NCBI GenBank assembly: GCA_946894095.1
Contig: OX335654.1
Span: 18,547,687-18,611,686, forward strand
Source: Incurvaria masculella
Lineage: Eukaryota > Arthropoda > Insecta > Lepidoptera > Incurvariidae
Direction of reading: 5' to 3'
Length of the DNA stretch: 64,000 nt
Positions 9,993 through 19,779 of the stretch are shown here, one piece after another; within the stretch, counting starts at the first letter, position 1; every line of letters begins with the position of its first letter. The position numbers and the translations under genes were made by a program. Under the pieces are notes generated by a model. It saw only the letters and a list, made by a program, of their open reading frames with translations, did not search any database and had not been told where the DNA came from.

Positions 9993-10133
9993 ATGTCTTC
10001 CGTCTGCGGAGGGCTGGTGCGAAGGGTTCCGCTGGTGGCGGTGGTGGGCGCCACCGGCACCGGCAAGACGAAGCTCGGAGTGGAGCTTGCGCGGGCCTTT
10101 CCGGCCGAGATCATCAGCGCCGACTCCATGCAA
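9993..10133 (+). CDS. TRIT1: tRNA dimethylallyltransferase, first coding exon
   Basis: Enzymes of the MiaA/TRIT1/Mod5 family transfer a dimethylallyl group from DMAPP to N6 of A37 in certain tRNAs, in cytosol and mitochondria. The 47 codons begin at ATG 9993 with a short Arg-containing leader, followed by a hydrophobic strand and P-loop LVAVVGATGTGKTKLGVELA (about residues 15-34), then EIISADSMQ (about 39-47). The DSMQ signature lines the substrate pocket and is normally followed by VY. The exon stops right after Gln at CAA|GTAAGA, a good phase-0 donor, so VY should open the next exon. The mature protein is normally over 400 residues; the DMAPP-binding remainder and any C-terminal zinc finger are not visible downstream. 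The open frame, intact motifs and donor argue against a processed retrocopy. Confidence 0.88.
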
Positions 10134-10326
10134 GTAAGACATAACCTATAAGGTATCTTGTAGCGACGCAAACGTTTAATCTTAATAGTTAATAGTTCTA
10201 ATCTGAGTCGATAACGAATGCCTGCCTGAACATCTAACACCCCTCTTCTTTATTTTATTGTCTAAGTTATATGGTTAGGCTTTTGATTTGATTGGCGTCG
10301 GAAAGGTAATGAAATTGTTTCTTGCC
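10134..10326 (+). other. Start of TRIT1 intron 1
   Basis: Begins with donor GTAAGAC at 10134. AT-rich non-coding sequence. I looked for the expected next exon (beginning Val-Tyr in the family) through the non-repetitive downstream DNA and did not find it, so the intron is either very long or extends out of view. Confidence 0.6.
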
Positions 10327-10592
10327 ATCCATCTTGCTCAATTTAAACGATCTTAAATAAAGAAAAAGTATTAGCATACCTAGATGATTCGGGAACGCAG
10401 TAGGATAGGTTTAATTTCCATCTTGCTCAATTTAAACGATCTTAAATAAAGAAAAAGTATTAGCATACCTAGATGATTCGGGAACGCAGTAGGATAGGTT
10501 TAATTTCCATCTTGCTCAATTTAAACGATCTTAAATAAAGAAACAGTATTGGCATACCTAGATGCTTCGGGAACGCAGTAGGATAGGTTTAA
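10327..10592. repeat. 89-bp tandem repeat, three units
   Basis: The unit CCATCTTGCTCAATTTAAAC... recurs at 10327, 10416 and 10505 with an exact 89-bp period (ATCTTGCTCA at 10331, 10420 and 10509). Units 1 and 2 are almost identical; unit 3 has a few changes (AAACAGTATTGG for AAAAAGTATTAG, GCTTCGG for GATTCGG). It lies about 200 bp into TRIT1 intron 1. Confidence 0.92.
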
Positions 10593-11731
10593 AGTAAGGC
10601 GCTTTCCATCCATGTAAAATAAATATATTCCGAAGGGAGTTCATAAGAAAAAAATATTTAAACACAGCTGATATGTATTCAATTACTGCGACTTCCTTGC
10701 ATCCAACTGTATCAAGAATGGTACAGTGCCGTTTAAGGAACATTTTGGTAATTTTATACTCTGATTATCGCGGAGGGTAAGTATGTTTTCAACCATATTG
10801 TAATTCAGTTGGTACGATATTACTATGACTAAATTTTAGTCCCAACAAAATAAATATAAAGTATAACCAAACATTTTTTGATTTCAAATACTTAATATTA
10901 ACAAATCAGGAATCTAAAACATGCTGAAAAATAATTCTACCATCACAATTGCTAGCAATGAACCGATTTCTTAGACGTTGTACGGGACGTACGACACCTG
11001 GCTCGGCTGCCATGCCGCTGGGAAGCTGCGCGGCTAGGATGCTATTCAGTATACAGACTCAGCCAGTCTTCTACCTATAGTTTCTTGCTTGCCTGTCGCA
11101 TGATTTTAGTTAAAAAAAAATTAAAAATAATTATCAGTTGGAATACAGAACGTATACACTCAGACCTCATAAGATTAAAAAATATGTATCGGCGTTCCTT
11201 ATAAGTAAAACCAACTTGTAGATGGTGACAGCAAACGGAGTGATGCTGTCTTATGCTGTCACGTGCCCTATCCACGCGACTGCTTCTTATATGCACGCTT
11301 TGTATTTTTGGTGTAGAACCGGGCCCCCGGCACCAATGAACCCTGCCCCGGCACCGCACTACTACTAGTGCGGTTAGTTCAATCAATAAAATGTTGATTT
11401 AATTACTGGAACTCTATTATTTGTTATTATATTGCTCTGTATAATTTTTATTGCTTTTTATTATGATGGAAGCATGGTCTGAGGAAGCAAAAGATTAGGC
11501 GAAATCAGTTTGTTAGAGTACCTGAGCGATTCACCGTGGAAACGCTTCCAATGTTCTCGGTACTGTAGGAGGATATAATATAGTTTTTAGATTTTAGATA
11601 TTCGATTTTAGTGTTTCTCTTTAATTAATGTTAATGTTAGATTTTAGATTGTATTATTAGTTATTTACTTTTGTATTATTATTAGAATCATAAATAAAAA
11701 AGTATCTTTTATTAATTATAAATTCTAATAA
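10593..11731. other. Non-coding, probable TRIT1 intron
   Basis: Mostly AT-rich. A short GC-richer patch at 11290-11360 reads as unique DNA. The minus-strand 103-codon frame at 11075-11386 has no recognisable family features. No repeat from elsewhere in the window matches. Confidence 0.4.
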
Positions 11732-12740
11732 TGTTTTTTTTTATTTTATTGTTCTGTCTGTAACTTGGCGATCTGTGTAAACACAATGAGCCATTCAGAT
11801 GAGTTTTGCGTTGTGGTTTTGTTAGCCGGAGGGATTCTTAGGAGTCCCTTTTCATTTGCTGTGGTCAAATCTCGTGGCTAGCGTAGGGACACTATGCCGC
11901 TTAAGTCTGGAATGTTTGACGCTTCCTGTGCCCACTAGTTTTGATGCTAGTTCATTGACGTGACTCGATATCCTCGTCTGATAGCTTTCGCTATGTTTAG
12001 CGATTTCTTGTTTGACGGTGTTAATTTTTAGGTCCTCGTGTATGTATCTGTTGCTCACGTAGTAGGGTATGTCTAGCATGGCTCTCAATGACTTGCTCTG
12101 GAATCTTTCGAGAATCTCTATGTTGCTATTGCTAGCAGTGCCCCACAGCTGGATTCCATGCATCCAAATTGGTTTGAGGATGGTCTTGTAGATAGCTATC
12201 TTGCTTTCATGTGACAGGCTTGATTTACCACCCATCAACCAGTACATTGACCTGAGTTTCATATCCAATTGTTTGCGTTTGGTCCAGATATGCTTTCTCC
12301 ATGTGAGTCTTCGGTCTAGATGCATACCCAGGTATTTGGCATCTTCAGCCTGGCGGATTTCCTCATTGTAAAGTTTTATTGGAGGACAGGTCCGCCTTCG
12401 GAGGGTAAAGGTCACATGGACGGATTTTCCCTGATTGACCTTGATACACCATTTGTCTAGCCACTTCTCCACTCAATGGATGTGGGCCTGTAGTTTGGCT
12501 GATGCTATAACAGGATCCTCGTGTACCGACAGAAGGGCTGTGTCGTCCGCATAGGTGGCAGTTGTAGTATCAGCTTTCGTTGGTAGATCAGCGGTGAACA
12601 ACAAGTATAGAACGGGGCCCAATATACTTCCTTGTGGTACCCCTGAGAGGATTTCAATTAAGGGAGCGGTTTCCTGGTTAAATTTTACTTCAAAGCATCT
12701 TCCGTGGAGGTATGATCTTAAGATCAAAAAGAAGGAATAA
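11732..12740 (-). mobile_element. 5'-truncated jockey-like non-LTR retrotransposon
   Basis: The minus strand encodes the second half of a reverse transcriptase. Residues from 12727 include LSGVPQGSILGPVLY (motif B) and TYADDTALL (catalytic motif C), then thumb and C-terminal segments with KYLGMHLDRRLTWRKHI and KAIYKTILKPIWMHG-like text down to 11852. One in-frame TGA (12475-12473) breaks the frame just before VEKWLDKW; otherwise it stays open for about 290 codons. An A-rich tail with AATAAAAT lies at about 11732-11755. The polymerase N-terminus and endonuclease are absent, the usual 5' truncation of LINE copies. It is a dead copy. Confidence 0.88.
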
Positions 12741-13296
12741 TAAAGAAAAGAAGGAAGGATTAATAATAACTTAAATATTTCACATCAGCCGAGCGTCTCG
12801 CGACGGCCAACTTTTGTTAACAACATTTTTCTATAAAGCTACATTACCATCCTCGATACCCAGGCAAAAGTGTTCAACGAGACAAAAACATCTTGGCCCT
12901 CGACTAATTAACGTAATTGAAGTCTGCGGAAGCTGAAACATTTGCAAGGGATTGCGTCATGAGAAGGCATTTTAAGAAATCAATTACAATTGTTTGGATT
13001 TTTTCATGAATTTTATCAAATATTGGTAGCTTTAAGGTTTGTTACCGCTAGATGCACCGAATTTTGTATTTCATAGAGTAAAATGGTCGCTTCCTTAACT
13101 TGGAATACCTAAAATTCATGTACTTCACTTGTCCATGTAAACCAGATCTGTAACGCTTGTGTGCGTGTGGCGTACTGTGGCGCGCATTGTAAGCTTCGGC
13201 TATCTGATTAAAGCATATTATTTTAAAATCTGTGCAAATTTCAATAGTGGAATTGCTAACCCTACTCCATAGTTGTATGCCAAATGTAAGAGAGGC
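12741..13296. other. Unassigned non-coding DNA
   Basis: AT-rich, no coding signal and no match to other repeats in the window. Confidence 0.4.
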
Positions 13297-13300
13297 TTAA

Positions 13301-13665
13301 GAACGGCCCGTAAGGTATGTTCCCCATACAAATGTAGTTAATAATCATTTAAAAAACTCTGTTCCAATTTGCTTTATATATGGTATCTAATGTGCGACAA
13401 TAAATATCTGTGTCGCCACGTTTTTGTTTTGCTGAAAAATCTAAGGCAAGGTGAAATAACAGACAAAAGAAAATCTTCAAACAATTTATTTTCCTCTGTT
13501 ATGTGACATAGGATAAATTTTTCCAAAAAGCAAACAGGTGCAGACAGATATTTGTTGCCTGATATTAAATCCCAAATATGAAGCAAATTGGAAGAGTGGT
13601 TTTCAAATGATTAGTAAACTACGTTTGTATGGGGAGCGTAATTTTCTGATAATTACCGGCCCACC
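13301..13665. mobile_element. TTAA-flanked palindromic MITE
   Basis: TTAA lies at both sides (13297-13300 and 13666-13669). The left end GAACGGCCCGTAA pairs with the right end TTACCGGCCCACC, and the imperfect match runs inward through CCCCATACAAA/TTTGTATGGGG, CAATTTGCTT and AAATATCTGTGT to near the centre, so the 365-bp element is one large hairpin. A TTAA duplication is the hallmark of piggyBac-type transposition. A related fragment lies at 18165-18230. Confidence 0.7.
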
Positions 13666-13669
13666 TTAA

Positions 13670-14883
13670 GGGCGTGATAGCAGCCGATTGCGTTCAGTTT
13701 GATAAGGATGTAAATAAGACAACATTAATTTGTCTAACAATAACCACAATGAATTAAAATTATCAAAAATTCAATATAATTTGTGTCCTCAAATTAGACA
13801 AATGTTCACTGATTTTCATGAAAAAAGTTTGAACACAAGAGTATGAGCGTCAGATGTAAGTTTTTAGATTACTGTGGTCATTATTTATTTTAAAAGATTA
13901 ACAACTTTCTCCTCACTGCATTATTTGTACTGAGCATGATGTTTCGAGGCAAATACTTGGCTCATCATCAGGTGAGCTCCCGTGTCCAGCTGTGGCCAAC
14001 GGGGAACTGTCACTTTGACGTGTTCCGCCGAGCAATCTGTTCACTACTTTTTGAAACATTAGATTGTTTGCATCATAGCAGAAGTTAATTAAAACAGGCA
14101 TTTATTTTTGGCTATTATTTAAACGGACATCAGAATTAATCTTGTTCCGCTGAATTCATATTTTCGAACGGAAATAATATTTACAATTTATTGATGTTTG
14201 GTGTTCTTTAGTAATGTTTTCTGTTTTTCGGTGTTTTCTGTGATTTGCTTTTGTTTGGTTTTTTTGGCATAATTGGATGGTCTTTGTTCTTTATTGTGGT
14301 CATTTTGAAATAATACCAAAGAAGGCAAAAACACCCAAGCAACCCAATAGCACCACAGAACATGAAAGTACACAAAAAAAGACCAAACAACAGGAAACAA
14401 GACCAAACAACACCTAACATCACCAAAGATCACTAAAGACGTCCCTACGTCTTTAAATGTTCTTGGGCTTGTTCTTGCCTTGTAGATAGTAGGCTATTTA
14501 GTTCTTTATACTTACAATGGAGCCCTGTACAAAAAAGTCAGGTCATATTTCTGTATCCAAAGTTCATTTTGTCTGGTATAACATGGTTTCTCCAGACTGT
14601 CTATCGAAGGCACTTGACTGAATTAGGTATTATTAGGCAGATAATCTTCACCATGTTTAACTGGGATACAGTTATCTATTTCCATCGAAAATGTAATGCA
14701 CATTGACTGGGTGCACTAGTTTTGCTTTTCGACCCTTTAGCTATTGATTTTTCTTGATTCAGCTCATTTTAAATTCTTCCCTTTTTGATTCCGAAAGGCA
14801 GCTAAACAATACTGTTTTTAGTACATGCATTATCTATAATTTCTTGAAACTTTTAGAACTGTACGCTAAACACTAGCAATTGT
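13670..14883. other. Unassigned AT-rich DNA
   Basis: No coding signal. A stretch at 14200-14440 is rich in GTTTTTGGT/ACCAAA words, which opens two overlapping minus-strand frames of 72 and 81 codons full of Phe, Trp and Lys; this is compositional, not a gene. Confidence 0.4.
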
Positions 14884-14987
14884 ATTCAGAGTGGGCAGAC
14901 TAACTTTAATCCGCTGGACGAAACCGGTTTTGGTATGGTTAGTCCGGTGCTAATCGCGTACTTAGTTTTGACAGGTTCTCTTTGTAT
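14884..14987 (+). mobile_element. ATTCAGAG MITE, copy 1
   Basis: About 104 bp. Begins ATTCAGAGTGGGCAGACTAAC, has an inner GAAACCGGTTTTGG and GTTAGTCCGGTGCTAATC, and ends TTTTGACAGGTTCTCTTTG, close to the intact terminus CTCTCTGAAT of the copy at 56753. A second copy follows 20 bp downstream. Confidence 0.7.
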
Positions 14988-15006
14988 ACGACTGTATATA
15001 AGCCTT

Positions 15007-15626
15007 ATTCAGAGCGGGTGGACTGACTTTACTCCGTCGGACTTAACCGGTTTTTGTACGGTTAGTCCGGTGCTAATCTCGTATTAAGGTGGGCCTTCCC
15101 GCTCAACTCCCCTTACAACCGTGGAAAGAAGATCATGCGCATATCTGTTCAGAGATCCAAAATAATACTCAAAATAGCTTTATTTGATCGAACTAGATGT
15201 CTGATGACTGTTGGCATTGTAAAATTGTGTTAGGTTTTTAAGTTATAAGGTCCGAAAGTTCGGATTTTTCACGCGTTTTCTTCAATAACTTTGGGGGTGG
15301 ATTACTCAACGATATAATAAAAACATCTTAAAAAGATTATTCATCAGAAATAGCTTGTTTCATGAAGATTTATAATTAATTTGGTTTTTGTTACATTTTT
15401 GCCTACAGCGGTCGTAGTTTACTTTTAGATATCTCACCAAATCAAACACTATGCGCATTGTCTGCTTTGTGGACATGTCGCATCGTATTCATCATGGAGT
15501 CTGTCTTTTTTTCTTTGAAACGGAGAAGGTCCCAGAGCGCGATAGCACGGTTTTGTACCATGCCCGTGAATGAGGTAGTCCCACCGGGTTGGGCCACCTT
15601 AAGTTTTGACAGGTGCTCTCTGAATA
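15007..15626 (+). mobile_element. ATTCAGAG MITE, copy 2, split by an insertion
   Basis: The left part (15007-15083) runs from ATTCAGAGCGGGTGG to GGTGCTAATCTCGTA. The right part resumes at 15603 with GTTTTGACAGGTGCTCTCTGAAT and ends at 15626. The two parts rejoin exactly as in the unbroken copies at 14884 and 56753 (CGTACTTAGTTTTGAC and its complement). The interruption is the TTAA-flanked element at 15088-15598. Confidence 0.8.
15088..15598 (+). mobile_element. piggyBac-like TTAA MITE, copy 1
   Basis: Flanked by TTAA at 15084-15087 and 15599-15602. The right end CCGGGTTGGGCCACC is the inverted form of the family's GGTGGCCCAACCCG terminus; the left end is GGTGGGCCTTCCCG. It is about 511 bp, non-coding in any convincing way, and contains TTTATTTGATCGAACTAGATG and TAACTTTGG-GGTGGATTA blocks shared with 19037 and 59317. 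A 101-codon + strand frame at 15458-15763 crosses its edge and is not a gene. It presumably moves with a piggyBac-type transposase encoded elsewhere. Confidence 0.82.
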
Positions 15627-16219
15627 CGACTGTAGTGGACCTGCTTAGTTCTGAATCGAAACTGGTGGTGTCTGGTTTCTTTTCTTGTATGTATCACAAG
15701 GTCCAAGTTTGCTCAGTATGGGCAGCATTTAATTATTCTTTTGCAGGACAGTCCTCGTCTTAAATTGCTGTGAATTGTGCATTAAAATGCTTAGTTAAAA
15801 TGTTGTTATTTGCCTTTTTATACAATGACAAGTTTCGTCAATCTGTGTCCGTCTGTCAGTTTTTGACATGTCCAAAAACGTTAAAATCGTAAAAACAACA
15901 TACCAAGTTCTGACACTTTTGGGGCTTAGAATATAAAACAAATCGTAGCTTTTGTACTTCAAACCTTAGATGAAAAAGGAACTTCAAACCACCAATTCAC
16001 TATCGCGATAGCAGTTATATTTACGATCGTAAATACATAGTTGTGAAATTAAACAAAACCACGGTACAATAAATCCGTAGAACATAAAAATAAATCTGTA
16101 AACATTTTTTTGGGCTAAAAAGCGCTTAAATCAGGTCAAGCAAAGGTTTTTACTTCCAAAAAATATGTCAGTTTCTTCCACTTCTCTAAAAAATCGCAGG
16201 TAAGATATATTTATTTCAT
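15627..16219. other. Unassigned DNA
   Basis: AT-rich, no gene and no shared repeat recognised. Confidence 0.4.
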
Positions 16220-16492
16220 GTTAAGCGCGGCATATGGCGTACGCCAGGACCCCGACGACGCCATGGGATTTCGAACTTACAGGAGGGCTGCGAAAATCAT
16301 GCCGGCTGGCCAAGTGCTTCTTCACACCATGTTTGAAGTACCCCAGGTTGTACTTTGGGGGAAATATCTCGTAACCCTTACTGTAACTTCATTCCATAGT
16401 TTTCCGATCCCATAGATGAACGATTGGTGAGTTCTTTTTTTTGGAATGTCGACTGAATATGTGCATTTTCTCCCTATTCCGTAGAACGACTC
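16220..16492 (-). mobile_element. LINE 3' fragment (family of 51043-52537)
   Basis: Carries the family's 3' terminus (complement of GTTAAGCGCGGCATATGGCGTACGCC), the CGACGACGCC block, CATGCCGGCTGGCCAAGTGCTTCTTCACACC and the coding tail up to the GTCGAC block. It is truncated and diverged, with no open frame of note. Confidence 0.8.
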
Positions 16493-17296
16493 TGTCTCAG
16501 AACTGTTCTGCTAAACAAACGTAGAAACTTCCCTTACAAACTATTGTGTTGGCTCCATGCATCAGAAGGATAGCGAGAAATATAATGCTAAAGACCTTTT
16601 ACTGATGTCCAATGATCAAATATATAACATCCCAACTTCATATGTCGGATTGTTTCGGAGGTTAAACAATTGCGAGATACTATTAGCTGGGCGGGGCTTC
16701 CAAGAAGTACTCTCAAATACGCTTGAGCAAAAGCAATCGATAATATTTGACAGTATCGGTTATAATGGAAAATCAAGCAGTCACTAGATACTGCTGTTTG
16801 GGTTAAGGGCGCTCTCAGACTTCAATGTTAATGTTCTCATAATAATGTTCTTTGTGAGCAGTAGTAATCAATCAATCACTGTAAACTAGTTTGTAAGTAT
16901 CACTGGAAAAAATAATAATACAATGACCAACCTGACGAAGTTTCTTGTCGGCTCTTCTTCGCCAGAAGTAATCGAACCGACAGGAAAAACAAAATTACGA
17001 ATCCGAGTGTGTAATATTCATCTAATGAAGGAAATAAAGAAACTGAAACTGAAACAAGCATTTCTGCTCCCATCATTCTCAGCGATCCCTACGTATACAT
17101 CCTATTCGATTGCAGTCGAGATTAACATCACGGATACTCTATCACTCAAAATCGATCTTGATCGACACTCACATTCGCATTCGCGAGTTTCTCTTGAGTT
17201 CTAGTGCCAGCAGTGCCAGGCATAACCTCCGCCAGAGCCACGACTCGACAAACTGCATCGCACGATTGCCATGCGTGAAGCGTAAGCAACTGTACG
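16493..17296. other. Unassigned DNA
   Basis: Two + strand frames of 76 and 93 codons (16557-16787, 16923-17204) are open but show no recognisable domain. Nothing else is seen. Confidence 0.35.
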
Positions 17297-17600
17297 AAAA
17301 ACCGGCCAAGTGCGAGTCGGACTCGCACACGAAGGGTTCCGTACAATCGTAAAAAATGGAATACAAAAAAATCACGTTTTTGTATGGGGGCCCCCTTTAA
17401 TTTAAATTATGTTTTATGTTACCTATTTGTTGTTATAGCGGCAAAATAAATACACACTCTGTGAAAATTTCAGCTGTCTATCTGTTACGGTTACTGAGAT
17501 ACAGCCCTGTGACAGACGGACGGACGGACGGACGGACGGACGGACGGACGGACGGACAGCGGAGGCTTAGTAATAGGGTTTGGGTACGGAACCCTAAAAA
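17297..17600 (+). repeat. (CGGA)n repeat, full-length copy
   Basis: One of the best copies. It has AAAAACCGGCCAAGTGCG, the hairpin GTGCGAGT-CGG-ACTCGCAC, GAAGGGTTCCGTAC, a TTGTATGGGGGCCCCC block, TATAGCGGCAAAATAAATAC, CTGTGAAAATTTCAGCTG, a (CGGA) tract of about ten units (17515-17557), AGCGGAGGCTTAGTAATAGGG, and the end GGGTACGGAACCCTAAAAAG. Confidence 0.92.
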
Positions 17601-17800
17601 GTAAAATTTACTCGAGCCTCTTTTGCCATACTCATTCCGCTTTTATGTTAATATGTACCATACGGTAAACAATGTGTCTTTTGATCCCTTTAAAGGCGTA
17701 CATACTTTCGACGATAAACGAAGTCTTAAATACAATTCATTTACGCTGATTAAGGCAAATAAGTGATGCCTATAAACCTGCGTTTTCTCTGTTTGTCTAG

Positions 17801-18039
17801 ACCAGTCACCCACCCCGCACCCCCTCACCGCTCCGCCGCTGCCTGAGTGCGCGGCGGCGGAGTCCATTATAGCAACACCACGTAATACCATTCAAACCGC
17901 CGCGCAACCTTCGGACAGGTCGCTGTCTCCGGCGCAGTACATGCGCACGCGCAGATACAACACGCTCGCCAGTTCCGGTTCGGCTGCACCTGCTGGCCGT
18001 CTTGGTTGCTGTCGACGAAGCATTGAGAATGGCCTCTAA
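17801..18039 (+). CDS. Candidate terminal exon of an unidentified gene
   Basis: A pyrimidine-rich tract (17781-17798) and AG at 17799-17800 precede a GC-rich block in which only one + strand frame stays open: phase 1, 78 residues, stop TAA 18037-18039. The peptide starts Pro-rich (QSPTPHPLTAPPLPE), passes through ATPRNTIQTA and ends with a basic, Ser-rich segment SLSPAQYMRTRRYNTLASS, which looks like a disordered phosphorylation-prone tail. GC is high and falls away right after the stop. No donor consensus is present, which suits a last exon. I do not recognise the protein. The minus strand is also open here (97 codons) with a less natural composition. It is not a known part of TRIT1. Confidence 0.38.
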
Positions 18040-19032
18040 GCTATTTTCCCCATGCACACGTATTAAGAAATTATTTGAAAAGCCCTTTGCCGATGTCAAG
18101 ATGTATCTTAAAATCAGCCAATATATGTCAGCCTTTAAAATCTTCTTTTATCAGTTGTTTAACGGGTTTGATGATTTCCCAAGTACGTTTGTATGGGGAG
18201 GGCAATTTTCTGAAGCGGTAAATACGTATATTCTTAAACTGTTGTAAACATTGAAGATAACTGCAAACATTATAAGGCGACTAGGCGATGGCGGAAGACC
18301 AGCGGCTAGAGGGACCTGCCCTTCAGTATTTTGCTGAGCCATAGCCTTTTTACGAATTACATATGAAGCACAATTTTTTCCCCTCAATAAATTATTATTA
18401 TTATTATTAAAAGATACTCTGAAGCACAAAAACTGGGTTTGATGTATCGGTGTATTGGTGAAATAGTTTTTTTTTCTTTATCTGATTCCTTACAGCAGCG
18501 AGGCAGATCAGTAGACAAATTAGGAGGATAACAGGAGAACAGTGGGCGTTAGTTTGAACAGCTATCTCTTGCATTACATATGTTGCTCGTGATCTAACCT
18601 AAAAAAATCAGCATCGACAAATATATGGGAAGGCAATACATGTATCACGAGTGTAAAGAGCTCACGCATCCGCACAATATCCTGGCGAAATAGTATTTGC
18701 ATTCGCACCTTGAATGGCTGTATAGAACAGCCATTATCCAGGGTAGAACTTAGGAAAATCCAATCCTCTCCATACAGTTTTGTTGATACATACACCCAAA
18801 AATTAATGGAAAGGAATGTTTTTAGTCGTAGAAAAAATATATCTTACTGCTGTAGATCGACACCGTCTATAATTAACTGTATTTCTTCTAAGCGGAGTTT
18901 AATTTCATTTATTTAAACTTTTTTGGTAGTCAAACTACACTAAGTTACGTCAAAAAGTGATGGATCCGCGGATTCTATCAACCAGTATAGAAGAATCCGC
19001 AAAAAAACTTTACTGGTTTCTGTCCACAGTAA
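18040..19032. other. Non-coding with a MITE fragment
   Basis: At 18165-18230 the words CAAGTACGTTTGTATGGGGAGGGCAATTTTCTGA match one end of the TTAA MITE at 13301. At 18387-18408 there is a short (TTA)n run. Otherwise unassigned. Confidence 0.45.
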
Positions 19033-19036
19033 TTAA

Positions 19037-19578
19037 GGCGGCCCAACCCGGCGGGCCTAACTCATTCGCGGGCACAGTACAAAACCGTTCTGTTGCGCTC
19101 TGGGACCTTCTCTGTTTCAAAGAATAAGACAGGCTCCGTGATGAGGAAGATGCAACATGTCCACAAAAAAGACAATGTGCATAGTGTATGATTTGGTAAG
19201 ATTTACGAAAATCTTAATTTCAAAACGACTTATAGCTAAAAGTAAACCACGACCGCTGTAGTCAAAAATCTAACAAAAAACAAATAGATTATAAATCTTG
19301 ATTAAATAAGCTATGTCTGATGACTAATCTTTTTACGATGTTCTTACTTTATCATTGCGTAATCCACCTCCAAAGTTATCGTATAAAACGCGCGAAAAAT
19401 TCGAACTTTCGGACCTTATAACTTAGAAACCAAACACAATTTTACAATGCCAATGGTCATCAGACATCTAGTTCGATCAAATAAAGCTATTTTGAGCAAA
19501 ATTTTGGATCTCTGACAAGAAATATGGGCGTGATCTTCTTTCCCCTTTTGTATGGGGAGATGAGCGGGTTGGGCCACC
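19037..19578 (-). mobile_element. piggyBac-like TTAA MITE, copy 2
   Basis: Flanked by TTAA at 19033-19036 and 19579-19582. Termini are GGCGGCCCAACCCGGCGG on the left and CGGGTTGGGCCACC on the right. It lies in the opposite orientation to copies 1 and 3. It is 542 bp and has the best-preserved ends of the three. No coding capacity. Confidence 0.85.
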
Positions 19579-19779
19579 TTAAATACATACTTAGATCTAA
19601 ATACCACTGCCAAACAATTCTTGGTAGAACAACTTAAGGCAAAGGACAAGAACAAAAGAAATAGTAACCCTCAGTGCAAATGGATTAGCAGTAGAACTTA
19701 CTTTATTTATTTATTTATTATAGATCATCCAATACAGACGCCAACGCTCTGCAACAATAGACAATGTGGCATGAATAAA

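Noticed and set aside
14188..14433. Two overlapping hydrophobic minus-strand ORFs as membrane proteins
   Set aside because: The Phe/Trp/Val richness comes from a biased GTTTTTGG-type sequence; no start context, splice sites or family features support it.
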